Assembly: GCA_002011165.2 (NCBI GenBank)
Contig: MTMI02000003.1
Coordinates: forward strand, 1-64,000
Direction of reading: 5' to 3'
Source of the DNA: Candidatus Mnemosynella biddleae
Lineage (GTDB): Archaea; Halobacteriota; Archaeoglobi; Mnemosynellales; Mnemosynellaceae
Length of the DNA: 64,000 nt
How positions within the stretch are numbered: position 1 is the stretch's first letter; each line of letters starts with the position of its first letter. Positions 39,816 through 49,501 of this stretch are shown piece after piece. Position numbers and translations under genes: made by a program. The notes beneath the pieces are model-generated. The model worked only from the letters and a program-made list of their open reading frames with translations, was not told the origin of the DNA and did no database searches.

Positions 39816-39851
39816 GTTATTATTTCCGAGAAGATATGGGGGTGATGTAAG

Positions 39852-40097
39852 ATGGCGGAAGCCACATATGAAGATGTTGAGAAGATTATAGAAGAGTTTC
39901 CTCCAAGTACGAGAAGGATATTTGAAGTTTTACGCTCAAAAGGCCCCATGACCCAGAAAGATCTTATAAATGAGACTTCACTCTCACCCAGAACTGTGAG
40001 ACATGCAATTCAGAAGCTAAAGGAGAAGGGGCTTATAATAGAGAAGTTTTACTTCAAAGACGCAAGACAGAGACTTTACTGCCCTTCAAAGAACTAA
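39852..40097 (+). CDS. Winged-helix (MarR-like) transcriptional regulator
   Basis: LRSKGPMTQKDLINETSLSPRTVRHAIQKLKEKGLI. Confidence 0.85.
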   Translation: MAEATYEDVEKIIEEFPPSTRRIFEVLRSKGPMTQKDLINETSLSPRTVRHAIQKLKEKGLIIEKFYFKDARQRLYCPSKN

Positions 40098-40131
40098 AAC
40101 TTTTTAATTTTTACATTCAACATTCTTTTTC

Positions 40132-41043
40132 ATGCATGAGCTTATCATCATTGGGGCTGGTCCTGCTGGCTTAACTGCCGGAATCTATGCGCAGAGGGCA
40201 AAAATTAAAACACTTCTTCTTGAAAAACTTGCACCCGGGGGTCAAGTTGCTTTAACTGATGTCGTTGAGAACTATCCCGGCTTTCCTGAGATTGAAGGTC
40301 AGGAACTCATCAGAAGATTCGAAGAACATGCGAGGAAGTTCGGATTGAAGATTAAAGTAGGAAGAGAGGTCACAAAAGTTGAAAGTGAAGATGGTGTGAA
40401 AAAGGTTTATTCTGGAGAGGAAATTTATGAGTCTCTTTCACTCATCATAGCTACTGGTGCTCAACCAAGGAAACTTGGGGTGAGAGGAGAGGACGAATTC
40501 ATCGGAAGGGGGGTTTCCTACTGTGCAACATGTGATGGATTCTTTTATCGGGATAAAATTGTGTGCGTTGTTGGAGGAGGAGATACGGCAATCACTGAAG
40601 CTCTTTACCTCTCGAAAATTGCTTCAAAGGTATATGTTATTCACAGGAGAGATAAATTGAGAGCAACAAAGATTCTTCAAGAGAAGGCGATGGAAAAAGA
40701 AAATATTGAATTTATCTGGAATTCTACGGTGGAAGAAATAAGAGGTGAGGAAAAAGTCGATTCTGTTGTTTTGAGGAATATTAAAGAAGGGTCTAAAAGA
40801 GAGCTTCAAGTTGACGGAGTTTTCATCTACGTCGGAATGAGACCAAACACAGAATTCATAGACGTGGAAAAGGATGAAAATGGATTTATAATAACGGATG
40901 AGAATCTGGAGACCTCTGAAAAGGGTATTTTCGCCGCAGGAGACTGTAGGAAGAAGACTTTAAGACAGATTTCTACTGCAATAGGAGATGGAGCGTTAGC
41001 GGTTCATTCAGTTGAGTCATATCTGGAGAGTTTGAAGAAATGA
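40132..41043 (+). CDS. trxB: Thioredoxin-disulfide reductase
   Basis: IIGAGPAGLTAGIYAQRA; YCATCDGFFYRDK; GIFAAGDCRKKTLRQISTAIGDGALA. Confidence 0.93.
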   Translation: MHELIIIGAGPAGLTAGIYAQRAKIKTLLLEKLAPGGQVALTDVVENYPGFPEIEGQELIRRFEEHARKFGLKIKVGREVTKVESEDGVKKVYSGEEIYESLSLIIATGAQPRKLGVRGEDEFIGRGVSYCATCDGFFYRDKIVCVVGGGDTAITEALYLSKIASKVYVIHRRDKLRATKILQEKAMEKENIEFIWNSTVEEIRGEEKVDSVVLRNIKEGSKRELQVDGVFIYVGMRPNTEFIDVEKDENGFIITDENLETSEKGIFAAGDCRKKTLRQISTAIGDGALAVHSVESYLESLKK

Positions 41044-41417
41044 GAAAGAGAGTTTTTGTGGTTCAGAAACATCATGCAAGAACTCTCCACTACGATTTGA
41101 GAATTGAGGTTGAAGGAGTTCTCAAAAGTTGGGCAGTTCCAAAAGGAGTTCCAGAAGAGAGGGGAGTAAAAAGGTTAGCAATTCAGACAGAAGATCATCC
41201 AGTAGAATATGCAGATTTTGAGGGCGAGATTCCTGAAGGCCATTACGGTGCAGGAAAAGTGGAAATATGGGACAAAGGAGAAGTTGATATTGAGGAATTT
41301 GGAGAGAGAAAGATTGTTTTCACGTTAAGAGGCGAGAGGTTGAGAGGAAGATATGCTCTTGTAAGATTTGAGAGGGGAGAAGAGGATTACTGGCTTTTAA
41401 TGAAGACAGGTGATTAG
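41040..41417 (+). CDS. Stand-alone DNA ligase D-type 3'-phosphoesterase domain protein
   Basis: FVVQKHHARTLHYDLRIEVEGVLKSWAVPKG; VEYADFEGEIPEGHYGAGKVEIWD. Confidence 0.92.
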   Translation: MRKRVFVVQKHHARTLHYDLRIEVEGVLKSWAVPKGVPEERGVKRLAIQTEDHPVEYADFEGEIPEGHYGAGKVEIWDKGEVDIEEFGERKIVFTLRGERLRGRYALVRFERGEEDYWLLMKTGD

Positions 41418-41458
41418 ATGAATTAATTTAAATTTTATGAAGGAGAAAACTAGCGACC

Positions 41459-41887
41459 ATGAAGTACGAGCGTTCCGCAGGTGCGGTGATATTCAGAAGA
41501 GATAAAGGGGTAAAATACCTTCTCCTTCATTATCCTGCAGGACACTGGGACTTTGTGAAAGGAAATATAGAGAGCGGAGAAGATGAAATAGAGACCGTCA
41601 TCAGAGAGACAGAAGAGGAGACAGGAATATCGGATTTGAAAATTCTTGAAGGATTTAGAGAGGAAATATCCTATAAATACAAGAGAAATAACGAATTGAT
41701 TCATAAAGAAGTTGTGTTTTATCTTGCGGAAAGTGGAGAGAAGAATGTGAAACTTTCTTATGAACATGTGGACTTCAAATGGCTTCCGTATGATGAGGCT
41801 ATGAAGACTTTAACTTATGAAAATGCGAGAAACGTATTGAGAAGAGCCAAAAAGCTTCTTGTGGAACGAGGAATAGAGGAGGATTAA
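41459..41887 (+). CDS. Nudix hydrolase (Ap4A hydrolase-like)
   Basis: KGNIESGEDEIETVIRETEEETGI Nudix box. Confidence 0.9.
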   Translation: MKYERSAGAVIFRRDKGVKYLLLHYPAGHWDFVKGNIESGEDEIETVIRETEEETGISDLKILEGFREEISYKYKRNNELIHKEVVFYLAESGEKNVKLSYEHVDFKWLPYDEAMKTLTYENARNVLRRAKKLLVERGIEED

Positions 41888-42180
41888 CCGCCACCCTTCA
41901 ACATATAAATTCTCAACTTCTCTCTGATGATTCTCAAAAACTCCTTATCTTCACTCTCAACTCTGAGTCTGAATATTTTAATCTCTTTAAAGAGGTTTCT
42001 CAAAAAACCTGCATTTTGAGATCTTATCTCAACGGTTATTCTGATTCCTCTTTCAGGCACCTCAAAAACTCTGAGACATCCGAGGTCCCTTTTTTCGAAA
42101 CTGATGCCAAGATCTCTAAGGAGATATTCTATAGAGGGAGATGGGTCAACAACCCTATATTCAACTTCAAAAAAAGGCAT
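41884..42180 (-). CDS. Hypothetical protein
   Basis: 98-aa ORF convergent to Nudix gene; no recognised motif. Confidence 0.45.
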   Translation of the reverse strand: MPFFEVEYRVVDPSPSIEYLLRDLGISFEKRDLGCLRVFEVPERGIRITVEIRSQNAGFLRNLFKEIKIFRLRVESEDKEFLRIIREKLRIYMLKGGG

Positions 42181-42201
42181 AAAAAAGAGGAAAATATGGG
42201 T

Positions 42202-43995
42202 TTAGAGCCCAAGTTCTTTCTTCTTTTCCTCTGTCACAACTCCGTCCTTCCAGCCTCTTAGCTGATAATACTCTGGGAGCATCTCACTCAACTTCACAAC
42301 ATGTCCCTTGCTTGGACCTTCCGGCATGGGCTCTTCGAGAACTCTCTTCGGAAGTGTATCATCTTTCGCATCAAACCCCTCTCTGTTAATTATCATCCTT
42401 TCGAGATTGTAAATCCTCTCTCCTGTCTTCATGAACTCCTCGACAGTAAAGTTCCATCCCGTTACAGCATTCAGCATCTCAGTAAGCTCAGGAGCTCCTA
42501 TAGCAAAGGTCACGAACTTACAAACGATCATTGAATCGACCATTGCAAACAGATCCTGAAGCTCTATTAGGGCTTTAGCCTTTCCTTCTGTTGAGAATCT
42601 GTCCAATTGCTGTGGGATTCCAAGAATTTCTGGAGAGATCATGTAAGCTCTGAGATGGCAACCCCCTCTATTTGAAGTTGCATATCCAAGACCATGTCCC
42701 TGAACGCCTCTTGGATCATAAGCTGGAAGTTCAAGACCCTTAGAATGCATCGCAAGTTCGGGAGCCCCATATTTTTCTGCGAGTTTCTTAGCTCCCATTG
42801 CAATCTCTGCTCCGAAACCGTCGAGATATGCAGTCTTCCAAGCAAGCTCCACTATAGCTTGTGGATTTCCAAATTTCAGCTCAAGTCCGTATAATTTCTC
42901 TTTTGGAATAAGTCCTTTTTCATACATCTCCATAGCACATGCAATGGTGCTTCCCAAGGAGATTGGATCCATTCCGAGATCGTCACAGATGTTATGCGCA
43001 TAGGTTATCGCATTGAGATCATCCACACCGCACATAGCTCCGAGACTCCAATCGGTCTCGTATTCTGGGCCCTCTCCATCCACCTGATACGGAGGCTCCG
43101 TTATTTTCGTCTTTCTTCCACAAGCAATTGGACAGCCCCAACACGCAATGTTCTTCTCAAGGATTTTCTCCCTTATTGTCTCTCCACTTATCTTCTCAGC
43201 TCCTTCAAAAACTCCTGTCTGGAAGTTTCTTGTTGGGAAGATTCCCGCTTCATTTATCACATTCACAAGAGTTGCAGTTCCATATGTTGGGAGACCTTGG
43301 CCCGTAACATCATGCTTTCTGAGAATCTCGATCATCTTCTTACTAACTTCCCTGACCTTATCCACATCATGAACTTCAGGTTCTTTATTCCCTCTCACAA
43401 CAATTGCTTTGAGATTCTTGGAACCCATCACAGCTCCAACTCCAGTTCTTCCTGCTGCTCTGTGCTTTCTATTCATAATGGCTGCAAATACAACTTTGTT
43501 CTCTCCCGCAGGTCCAATAGAAGCAATTGATATCTTCTTATCACCAATTTCTTCGACTAGCATGTCCTCAGTATCCCATACTCCTCTCCCCCACAGATGG
43601 GATGCATCTCTTATCTCCACGTTACCTTCATCAATCCAGATGTAAACAGGTTTCTCTGCCCTTCCAGTAATCACAATTCCATCATAACCTGCAAATCTCA
43701 ACTTAGGACCGAAATCCCCACCGCAGTTTGAGTCCCCAATTCCTCCAGTTGCAGGAGATTTCGTCACAACATGAAATCTCCCAGAAGTTGGCATTCTCGT
43801 CCCTTCCAAGGGACCCGTCATGAAAATCAGAATATTCTCTGGAGAGAGCGGATCAACACCGGGCTTTAACTCATCCCAAAGGATCTTCTCCGCAAGACCT
43901 CTTCCACCAATGAACTTTCTGCAAACCTCTTCAGGTATGATTTCGTCCTTAAAACTTCCACTCGATAAGTCAACTCTCAAAATTTTCGCCTGCAT
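42202..43995 (-). CDS. Tungsten-containing aldehyde ferredoxin oxidoreductase
   Basis: ILRVDLSSGSF; GGRGLAEKILWDEL; GDSNCGGDFGPKLRFAGYDGIVI; ACWGCPIACGRKT. Confidence 0.93.
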   Translation of the reverse strand: MQAKILRVDLSSGSFKDEIIPEEVCRKFIGGRGLAEKILWDELKPGVDPLSPENILIFMTGPLEGTRMPTSGRFHVVTKSPATGGIGDSNCGGDFGPKLRFAGYDGIVITGRAEKPVYIWIDEGNVEIRDASHLWGRGVWDTEDMLVEEIGDKKISIASIGPAGENKVVFAAIMNRKHRAAGRTGVGAVMGSKNLKAIVVRGNKEPEVHDVDKVREVSKKMIEILRKHDVTGQGLPTYGTATLVNVINEAGIFPTRNFQTGVFEGAEKISGETIREKILEKNIACWGCPIACGRKTKITEPPYQVDGEGPEYETDWSLGAMCGVDDLNAITYAHNICDDLGMDPISLGSTIACAMEMYEKGLIPKEKLYGLELKFGNPQAIVELAWKTAYLDGFGAEIAMGAKKLAEKYGAPELAMHSKGLELPAYDPRGVQGHGLGYATSNRGGCHLRAYMISPEILGIPQQLDRFSTEGKAKALIELQDLFAMVDSMIVCKFVTFAIGAPELTEMLNAVTGWNFTVEEFMKTGERIYNLERMIINREGFDAKDDTLPKRVLEEPMPEGPSKGHVVKLSEMLPEYYQLRGWKDGVVTEEKKKELGL

Positions 43996-44117
43996 GGTTT
44001 TTATTTTCTCCCCCTCAATTAAAAAACTTCCCTTAAATAATTTGAATTAACTTTTTTGAAAGATTAAACGAAATCATTGAACATAAAAATTAAGAGTTCG
44101 AAAGTTCTTCCTCCAAT

Positions 44118-44975
44118 ATGGAACAGCTAGTTCTCCTTTTAGTTATTCTTTCTGCATTCCTTCATGTTTACTGGAATGGATTGCTGAAAAAGAGTTATGA
44201 CAAGCATGTTTTTACTTGGTGGTTTCTTCTCTTTTCCCTCATTTTCTTTCTTCTCCCAGCTCTCAGCCTCAATGAGGATATTAACACGAGAGCTCTTCAA
44301 TTCGCATTTTTTTCTGGGGTTCTTCACTCAATCTACTTTCTCTTTCTCGGTTATGCATATGAGGAGGGAGAGCTCTCCTTTGTCTATCCAATTGCAAGAT
44401 CTTCTCCAGCAATCGTCCCATTACTGGCTTATTTTCTCTTATGCGAAAGAGTCCCGATAAAAGGGTATTTCGGAATTTTTCTTGTTGTTGCAGGAATATT
44501 CATGCTGAATCTTCACGAGTTCAGCGTTCTGGGAATGCTTGGAGGTTTGAAAATACTGAAATTACGTGCAACAAAAATAGCGATTTTAACAGCACTAACA
44601 ACATCCTTTTACTCTATCGTAGATAAAATGGGAGTTAGTCTAATGGAGCCGATGATCTACATTTACATTATGTTTTTCTTTTCCTTCCTCGGTGTTTCAT
44701 TTTTTGTCCTTTCATTCAGGAAAAACCTGATTCTGTGCGAGTTTATGATGAACAAAAGATATATTCTAATCTCGGGAATTCTCTGCATGCTTTCATATCT
44801 TCTCATCCTTTATGCAATGAGAGAGACATACGTAAGTTACATCGTGGCTTTAAGACAGGTGGGAGTGCTCCTAAGTTTATTTGTTGCGGTGGTTCTTCTG
44901 AGAGAGCGAGTGGGAAAGTGGAGAATTATCGCTTCCTTCACTATTTTCCTCGGACTTGTAATTATTTCGATTTAA
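44118..44975 (+). CDS. EamA/DMT superfamily transporter
   Basis: Multi-TM; FVYPIARSSPAIVPLLAYFLLCERVPIKGYFGIFLVVAGI. Confidence 0.85.
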   Translation: MEQLVLLLVILSAFLHVYWNGLLKKSYDKHVFTWWFLLFSLIFFLLPALSLNEDINTRALQFAFFSGVLHSIYFLFLGYAYEEGELSFVYPIARSSPAIVPLLAYFLLCERVPIKGYFGIFLVVAGIFMLNLHEFSVLGMLGGLKILKLRATKIAILTALTTSFYSIVDKMGVSLMEPMIYIYIMFFFSFLGVSFFVLSFRKNLILCEFMMNKRYILISGILCMLSYLLILYAMRETYVSYIVALRQVGVLLSLFVAVVLLRERVGKWRIIASFTIFLGLVIISI

Positions 44976-45694
44976 AGAAGTTTGAATTCGAGAGTGCCTA
45001 GATTGGAATATCTCGCCTCTATCTCTGAGGGTTCTTCGATGAAGATCGGGGGAATCATAGTGCCCGAAATTACGATATCACCTTTTTTAACTTCTTCACC
45101 CATCCTCTGAATCTTCTCCATCAGCCATAGAAGTGGAGCTATGGGATGTCCAAGAACATTCTTCCCAGAACCCACTCCTACAGATTTTCCGTTTATTAAG
45201 AGTTCGACTTTTTCATGTTCCAGCGGAAAATCACAGCTCCTGAATTCTCCGAAAACAACTCCTGCATGACGAACATTAGAGATAATCAGATGTTGCACTG
45301 AAGGATTTTCCGAAAATACACCATTGATTATCTCGAAAACTGGAGCTACTTTCGAGGATGAGAGGATTCCCTGAAGACTCATCTCCGGTGTTTTGTGAAA
45401 TTTGAATGCAACTTCAACCTCTATTCCTAAAGGAATTATGAAGTTTTCAATCTTCTCCCTCTTCTTCAAAACAGTCTCTCTGAGAAGTCTTCCGATAACC
45501 GGTTCGTTTATTCCTAATCTTCTCTGAACTTCTTCGTTTGATGCTCCAATTTTCCATCCGATCTGCGTGCCTATTCTCTCAACAAAGCTCTTTTGAATTT
45601 CATAAGCTTCATCAATTGATATACTCAGAGACTCGGGTTCAATTTTCTTTCTTTTCTTAAAAGCATCCACGAGCTTCTCTACAAGTTCGTTCAT
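44972..45694 (-). CDS. 2-keto-4-pentenoate hydratase-like protein
   Basis: SIDEAYEIQKSFVERIGTQIGWKIGASN; IPLGIEVEVAFKF; GSGKNVLGHPIAPLLWL. Confidence 0.87.
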   Translation of the reverse strand: MNELVEKLVDAFKKRKKIEPESLSISIDEAYEIQKSFVERIGTQIGWKIGASNEEVQRRLGINEPVIGRLLRETVLKKREKIENFIIPLGIEVEVAFKFHKTPEMSLQGILSSSKVAPVFEIINGVFSENPSVQHLIISNVRHAGVVFGEFRSCDFPLEHEKVELLINGKSVGVGSGKNVLGHPIAPLLWLMEKIQRMGEEVKKGDIVISGTMIPPIFIEEPSEIEARYSNLGTLEFKLL

Positions 45695-45769
45695 AAGTTA
45701 AATTGAGTGGCTCTTAGAAGATAAAACTAACCAAACTCATTTTATATCCTCGAAGAAAAATTAATTTCC

Positions 45770-46444
45770 ATGAAACTGAGATTGGAGAATGAATTGAGAA
45801 AATGTTTTCCGGGATTGAGAGTTATTCTCGTGAGAATTGCAAATGTAGAAATTCAGAAAAGTTCAGAAGAATTGAGAAGATTTAAGAGAGAGGTGATTGA
45901 GGAGATAAAGAGGAGATATAAACTAGAAAATTTGAAGGATGATCAGACTATCAGAGCCTATAGAGATTTTTTCTGGAGAATTGGAGTAGACCCGACGAAA
46001 ATCAGACCTGCATCAGAAGCTCTTATAAGAAGAGCTCTCCAAGGGAAGGATCTCCCAGAAATAAATACTCTTGTAGATACCTATAACTTAGTTTCTCTCT
46101 CGCATAAAATTCCAATAGCAGGTTTCGACGAGGAAAAGATCAGAGGGGATTTAGTAATGAGATTTGCTCAAAAAGGAGAGAGATTCCTCGGAATAAATAT
46201 GGATAAGGAGTTTGAACTCAAAGGAGGGGAGATAGTAATTTCTGACTCTGAAAAACTTGTGGCAATTTATCCCTACAGAGATTCCGAACGCACGAAGATC
46301 CAAGAGAAGACGAAAAACGTTATGTTCTTGATTTGTGGTGTTCCCGGAGTGGAAATTGAAGCTCTGCGAGAAACTGCAAAAGTTCTTGAAAAACACGTGA
46401 GGCTCTTTTGTGGAGGCTCTCTAAAAGAGATGTTTGAACTCTGA
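45770..46444 (+). CDS. tRNA synthetase B3/B4 domain protein
   Basis: AYRDFFWRIGVDPTKIRPASEALIRRALQGKDLPEINTLVDTYNLVSL. Confidence 0.88.
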   Translation: MKLRLENELRKCFPGLRVILVRIANVEIQKSSEELRRFKREVIEEIKRRYKLENLKDDQTIRAYRDFFWRIGVDPTKIRPASEALIRRALQGKDLPEINTLVDTYNLVSLSHKIPIAGFDEEKIRGDLVMRFAQKGERFLGINMDKEFELKGGEIVISDSEKLVAIYPYRDSERTKIQEKTKNVMFLICGVPGVEIEALRETAKVLEKHVRLFCGGSLKEMFEL

Positions 46445-46445
46445 G

Positions 46446-46901
46446 TTACAAACCCATGAATTTATTGCCTTCAATTTGTTCTATGACTACAAAAGATTCC
46501 GTTTTCAGGACTTCAGGTATTGATCCAATTTTCTTTATAGTTCTCTCGAAATGCTTAGGATTTTCACACACTATTTTCGCCATCATATCGAACTGACCTG
46601 TGACTATGCTAACCTCCACAACCTCCTCAATTTCGCTTATCATTTCCGCAACTTCTCTGTGTTTTCCTGGAGAGGCATTGATGAAAACAAGAGCGATTAA
46701 ATTTTTTCCAAGTTTCCAAGGGTCAACATTCACACTGAAAGATGTTATTACTCCTTCTTTCACAAGTTTATCTATTCTCTTTTTAATTGCTGGTTCTGAC
46801 ATTCCAACTTTCTCCGCTATCCTCGTATATGGAGTTCTGGAATTTTCCATTAGCATTTTCAGAATTTTTTTATCAACTTCATCGAGCATTTCGACCACCA
46901 A
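46446..46901 (-). CDS. Lrp/AsnC family transcriptional regulator
   Basis: LDEVDKKILKMLMENSRTPYTRIAEKVGMSEPAIKKRIDKLVKEGVI. Confidence 0.92.
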   Translation of the reverse strand: MVVEMLDEVDKKILKMLMENSRTPYTRIAEKVGMSEPAIKKRIDKLVKEGVITSFSVNVDPWKLGKNLIALVFINASPGKHREVAEMISEIEEVVEVSIVTGQFDMMAKIVCENPKHFERTIKKIGSIPEVLKTESFVVIEQIEGNKFMGL

Positions 46902-47203
46902 GTTTCGAAACTTTTTTAAATGGCTGACTTTTCGTTTTGTGGCACTAACATTTAGTTTAATTTTCTAACAGTTTATTAAAAATTTTCCTGTTATCTTTCA
47001 ACTTCACAATCCCGATCTTCTATGATTTTTCTTAAACTCTTTCCTGTAAAAAATTACTAAATCATAGGGAATTGGTGTGCAAAATTATCAATTCTTTAAA
47101 AATATCGTCAATATAGTTTAAGTTTTTTCAAAGAAACTACATGGTTTCGATAAAATAAAATCGGTAGGATTAAGTATTGGGAAAAAACCAAAGAATGTGA
47201 AAG

Positions 47204-47872
47204 GTGAGTAAAGTGAGCAGAATTCTCACAGAATATGAAGCATCAAAACTTCTCTCAGAATACAGAATTCCAATGATAGGTGGAAGTCTCGTGAATTCTG
47301 TAGAAGAAGTCGCAAGAACTGCATCTGCAATTGGCTATCCGGTAGTCATGAAAGTTATGTCTCCAGATATACTTCACAAAAGTGATGCAGGATGTGTGAA
47401 AGTGGGAATTTCTGACGAGAAAGAGGCTGAGAGGGCTTATGAAGAACTTCTAGAGAATGCAAGAAGATACAAAGCTGATGCCAAAATTCAAGGAATTCTC
47501 ATCCAGAAGATGGCAGAAAAAGGAACAGAGACAATTATCGGAGTTGTAAAGGATGAACAGTTCGGACATGTGTTGATGTTCGGACTTGGAGGCATTTTCG
47601 TAGAAGTTCTTAGGGATGTTTCTTTCAGAGTGACTCCAATAAACAGAAGAGATGCGCTCGAAATGATAAACGAAGTCAAAGCATCTAAGATTCTTTATGG
47701 GGCTCGAGGAAGATCTGCCTCAGATGTGAATTCTATTGTTGAGACCCTTCTAAAGCTCTCTGAACTCGTGGAAGAGCATCCAGAAATCGTTGAGCTTGAT
47801 ATAAATCCCTTTGTTGTTTACGAAGAGGGTAAAGGGGGTATAGGACTTGATGCACTCATCAGAATCGAGTGA
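47204..47872 (+). CDS. ADP-forming acyl/acetyl-CoA synthetase, beta (ATP-grasp) subunit
   Basis: LTEYEASKLLSEYRIPM; GYPVVMKVMSPDILHKSDAG. Confidence 0.9.
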   Translation: MSKVSRILTEYEASKLLSEYRIPMIGGSLVNSVEEVARTASAIGYPVVMKVMSPDILHKSDAGCVKVGISDEKEAERAYEELLENARRYKADAKIQGILIQKMAEKGTETIIGVVKDEQFGHVLMFGLGGIFVEVLRDVSFRVTPINRRDALEMINEVKASKILYGARGRSASDVNSIVETLLKLSELVEEHPEIVELDINPFVVYEEGKGGIGLDALIRIE

Positions 47873-49304
47873 AGTCGAAGTAAAAGATGTGAAAAATGCT
47901 GGAATGCCAAGAAGGGAGCTCCTGAGATATTTCTTTGCACCTAAAGCCATTGCTGTCATAGGCGCATCTGCAACTCCGGGAAAGATAGGATATCAAATCC
48001 TTTATAACCTGAAACGGAGATTTAAGGGAGACCTCTTCCCTGTAAATCCCAAACAAGAGGAGATTCTCGAATTGAAGTGTTATCCCTCGATTGTTGATAT
48101 ACCCGAAGAGGTTGATCTTGCAGTCATCTCAATTCCCGCAAAATTTGTTCCAGAGCAAGTGAGGCTTTGTGGAGAGAAAGGCGTCAAAGCAGTTATAGTA
48201 ATAGCCTCGGGATTCGGAGAGACTGGAGAGGAAGGTAAAAAACTCGAAGAGGAGATGCTTAGATATGCTCTTTACTACAACCTCAGAATTATAGGACCAA
48301 ATTGTCATGGGATATACAATCCAAGAACAGGAGTGGATACTCCTTTCATACCTGAGAGAAGGATGGCAAAACCAGAGCCTGGAAATTTAGTTCTTGTATC
48401 TCAAAGTGGAGCATTTTTAGGAGCTCTCGGTGACTGGGTCAGTCAGGAGAGAATAGGAGTTAGTAACCTCATAGGAATAGGAAACAAAGTCGATGTTGAT
48501 GAGACTGATCTTATAGACTGGTTTAAGGATGAGGAGGAGACCGGAATCATTGCTCTATATCTTGAGAGTGTAAAAAGAGGAAAAGAGTTTATCCGAGTTT
48601 GCAGGGAGACTAGCAAGAAAAAGCCAATAATCATTTTCAAAGCGGGAAGAACAGAATCCGGTGCGAGAGCGGCCACCTCACATACTGGATCCATTGCAGG
48701 TGTGGATGCCATTTATGATGCTGCATTCAAGCAATCAGGAGTTATAAGAGCGGAGAGTCTCGAGCATATGTTCGACGTCATTCGAGCTTTTCAGAGACAA
48801 CCGCTTCCCAAAGGGGATAGAGTTGCAATTGTGAGTAATGGAGGAGGATTTGGAGTAGTATGCGCAGATGCAATTGAACTCAATGGACTGAAAGTTGCTA
48901 GATTTACTGAGGAAACTTACGAATACCTCAGAAATCGTTTTCCACCACATTATGGGATAACCAATCCCATAGATCTTACTGGAGACGGTGATAAAGATGA
49001 TTTTAAAGATGCCATGGAGGCGGTTCTTAAAGATGAGAACGTTGATGCTGTGATTTTGGGTATAATCTGGCAGGGTGTGGTACTTGAAGATGAAGTTGTA
49101 GAGGTTCTCGCGAAAGTTGTGAAGAAATACGACAAACCTGTTTTAGGGAGCTCACCTGGTGGAGAATTTTCATCGATGATGTCTGAAAAATTCAACAGAC
49201 TCGGAATCCCGCATTATCCAATACCTGAAAGAGCTATAAAAGCTCTTTCAGCAATGGTGAGCTATGTCAGGAGGAGGGAGGAGTTCTTCAGAGACGAGGA
49301 GTGA
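47850..49304 (+). CDS. ADP-forming acyl/acetyl-CoA synthetase, alpha subunit
   Basis: FAPKAIAVIGASATPGKIGYQILYNL; GPNCHGIYNP; SQSGAFLGAL; SHTGSIAG. Confidence 0.92.
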   Translation: MHSSESSEVEVKDVKNAGMPRRELLRYFFAPKAIAVIGASATPGKIGYQILYNLKRRFKGDLFPVNPKQEEILELKCYPSIVDIPEEVDLAVISIPAKFVPEQVRLCGEKGVKAVIVIASGFGETGEEGKKLEEEMLRYALYYNLRIIGPNCHGIYNPRTGVDTPFIPERRMAKPEPGNLVLVSQSGAFLGALGDWVSQERIGVSNLIGIGNKVDVDETDLIDWFKDEEETGIIALYLESVKRGKEFIRVCRETSKKKPIIIFKAGRTESGARAATSHTGSIAGVDAIYDAAFKQSGVIRAESLEHMFDVIRAFQRQPLPKGDRVAIVSNGGGFGVVCADAIELNGLKVARFTEETYEYLRNRFPPHYGITNPIDLTGDGDKDDFKDAMEAVLKDENVDAVILGIIWQGVVLEDEVVEVLAKVVKKYDKPVLGSSPGGEFSSMMSEKFNRLGIPHYPIPERAIKALSAMVSYVRRREEFFRDEE

Positions 49305-49339
49305 AACGTTAAAATAATTCCCCCTCCATTTTTATTCCG

Positions 49340-49501
49340 ATGAGTAAATGTGAAATCTGTGAAGAGAATATTGCGATTCATAGATGTGTGATATGTGGTC
49401 TGAAGACCTGTTCTGAACATGGAAAACTCTTGAAGGATAAAATGTATTTCGATAGAGTCTGGGTATGCGAAAAATGTTTGGAGAAGGTCAAAAGAAGATG
49501 A
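49340..49501 (+). CDS. Small zinc-finger protein (53 aa), not in supplied ORF track
   Basis: MSKCEICEENIAIHRCVICGLKTCSEHGKLLKDKMYFDRVWVCEKCLEKVKRR; stop overlaps downstream ATG (ATGA). Confidence 0.75.
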   Translation: MSKCEICEENIAIHRCVICGLKTCSEHGKLLKDKMYFDRVWVCEKCLEKVKRR

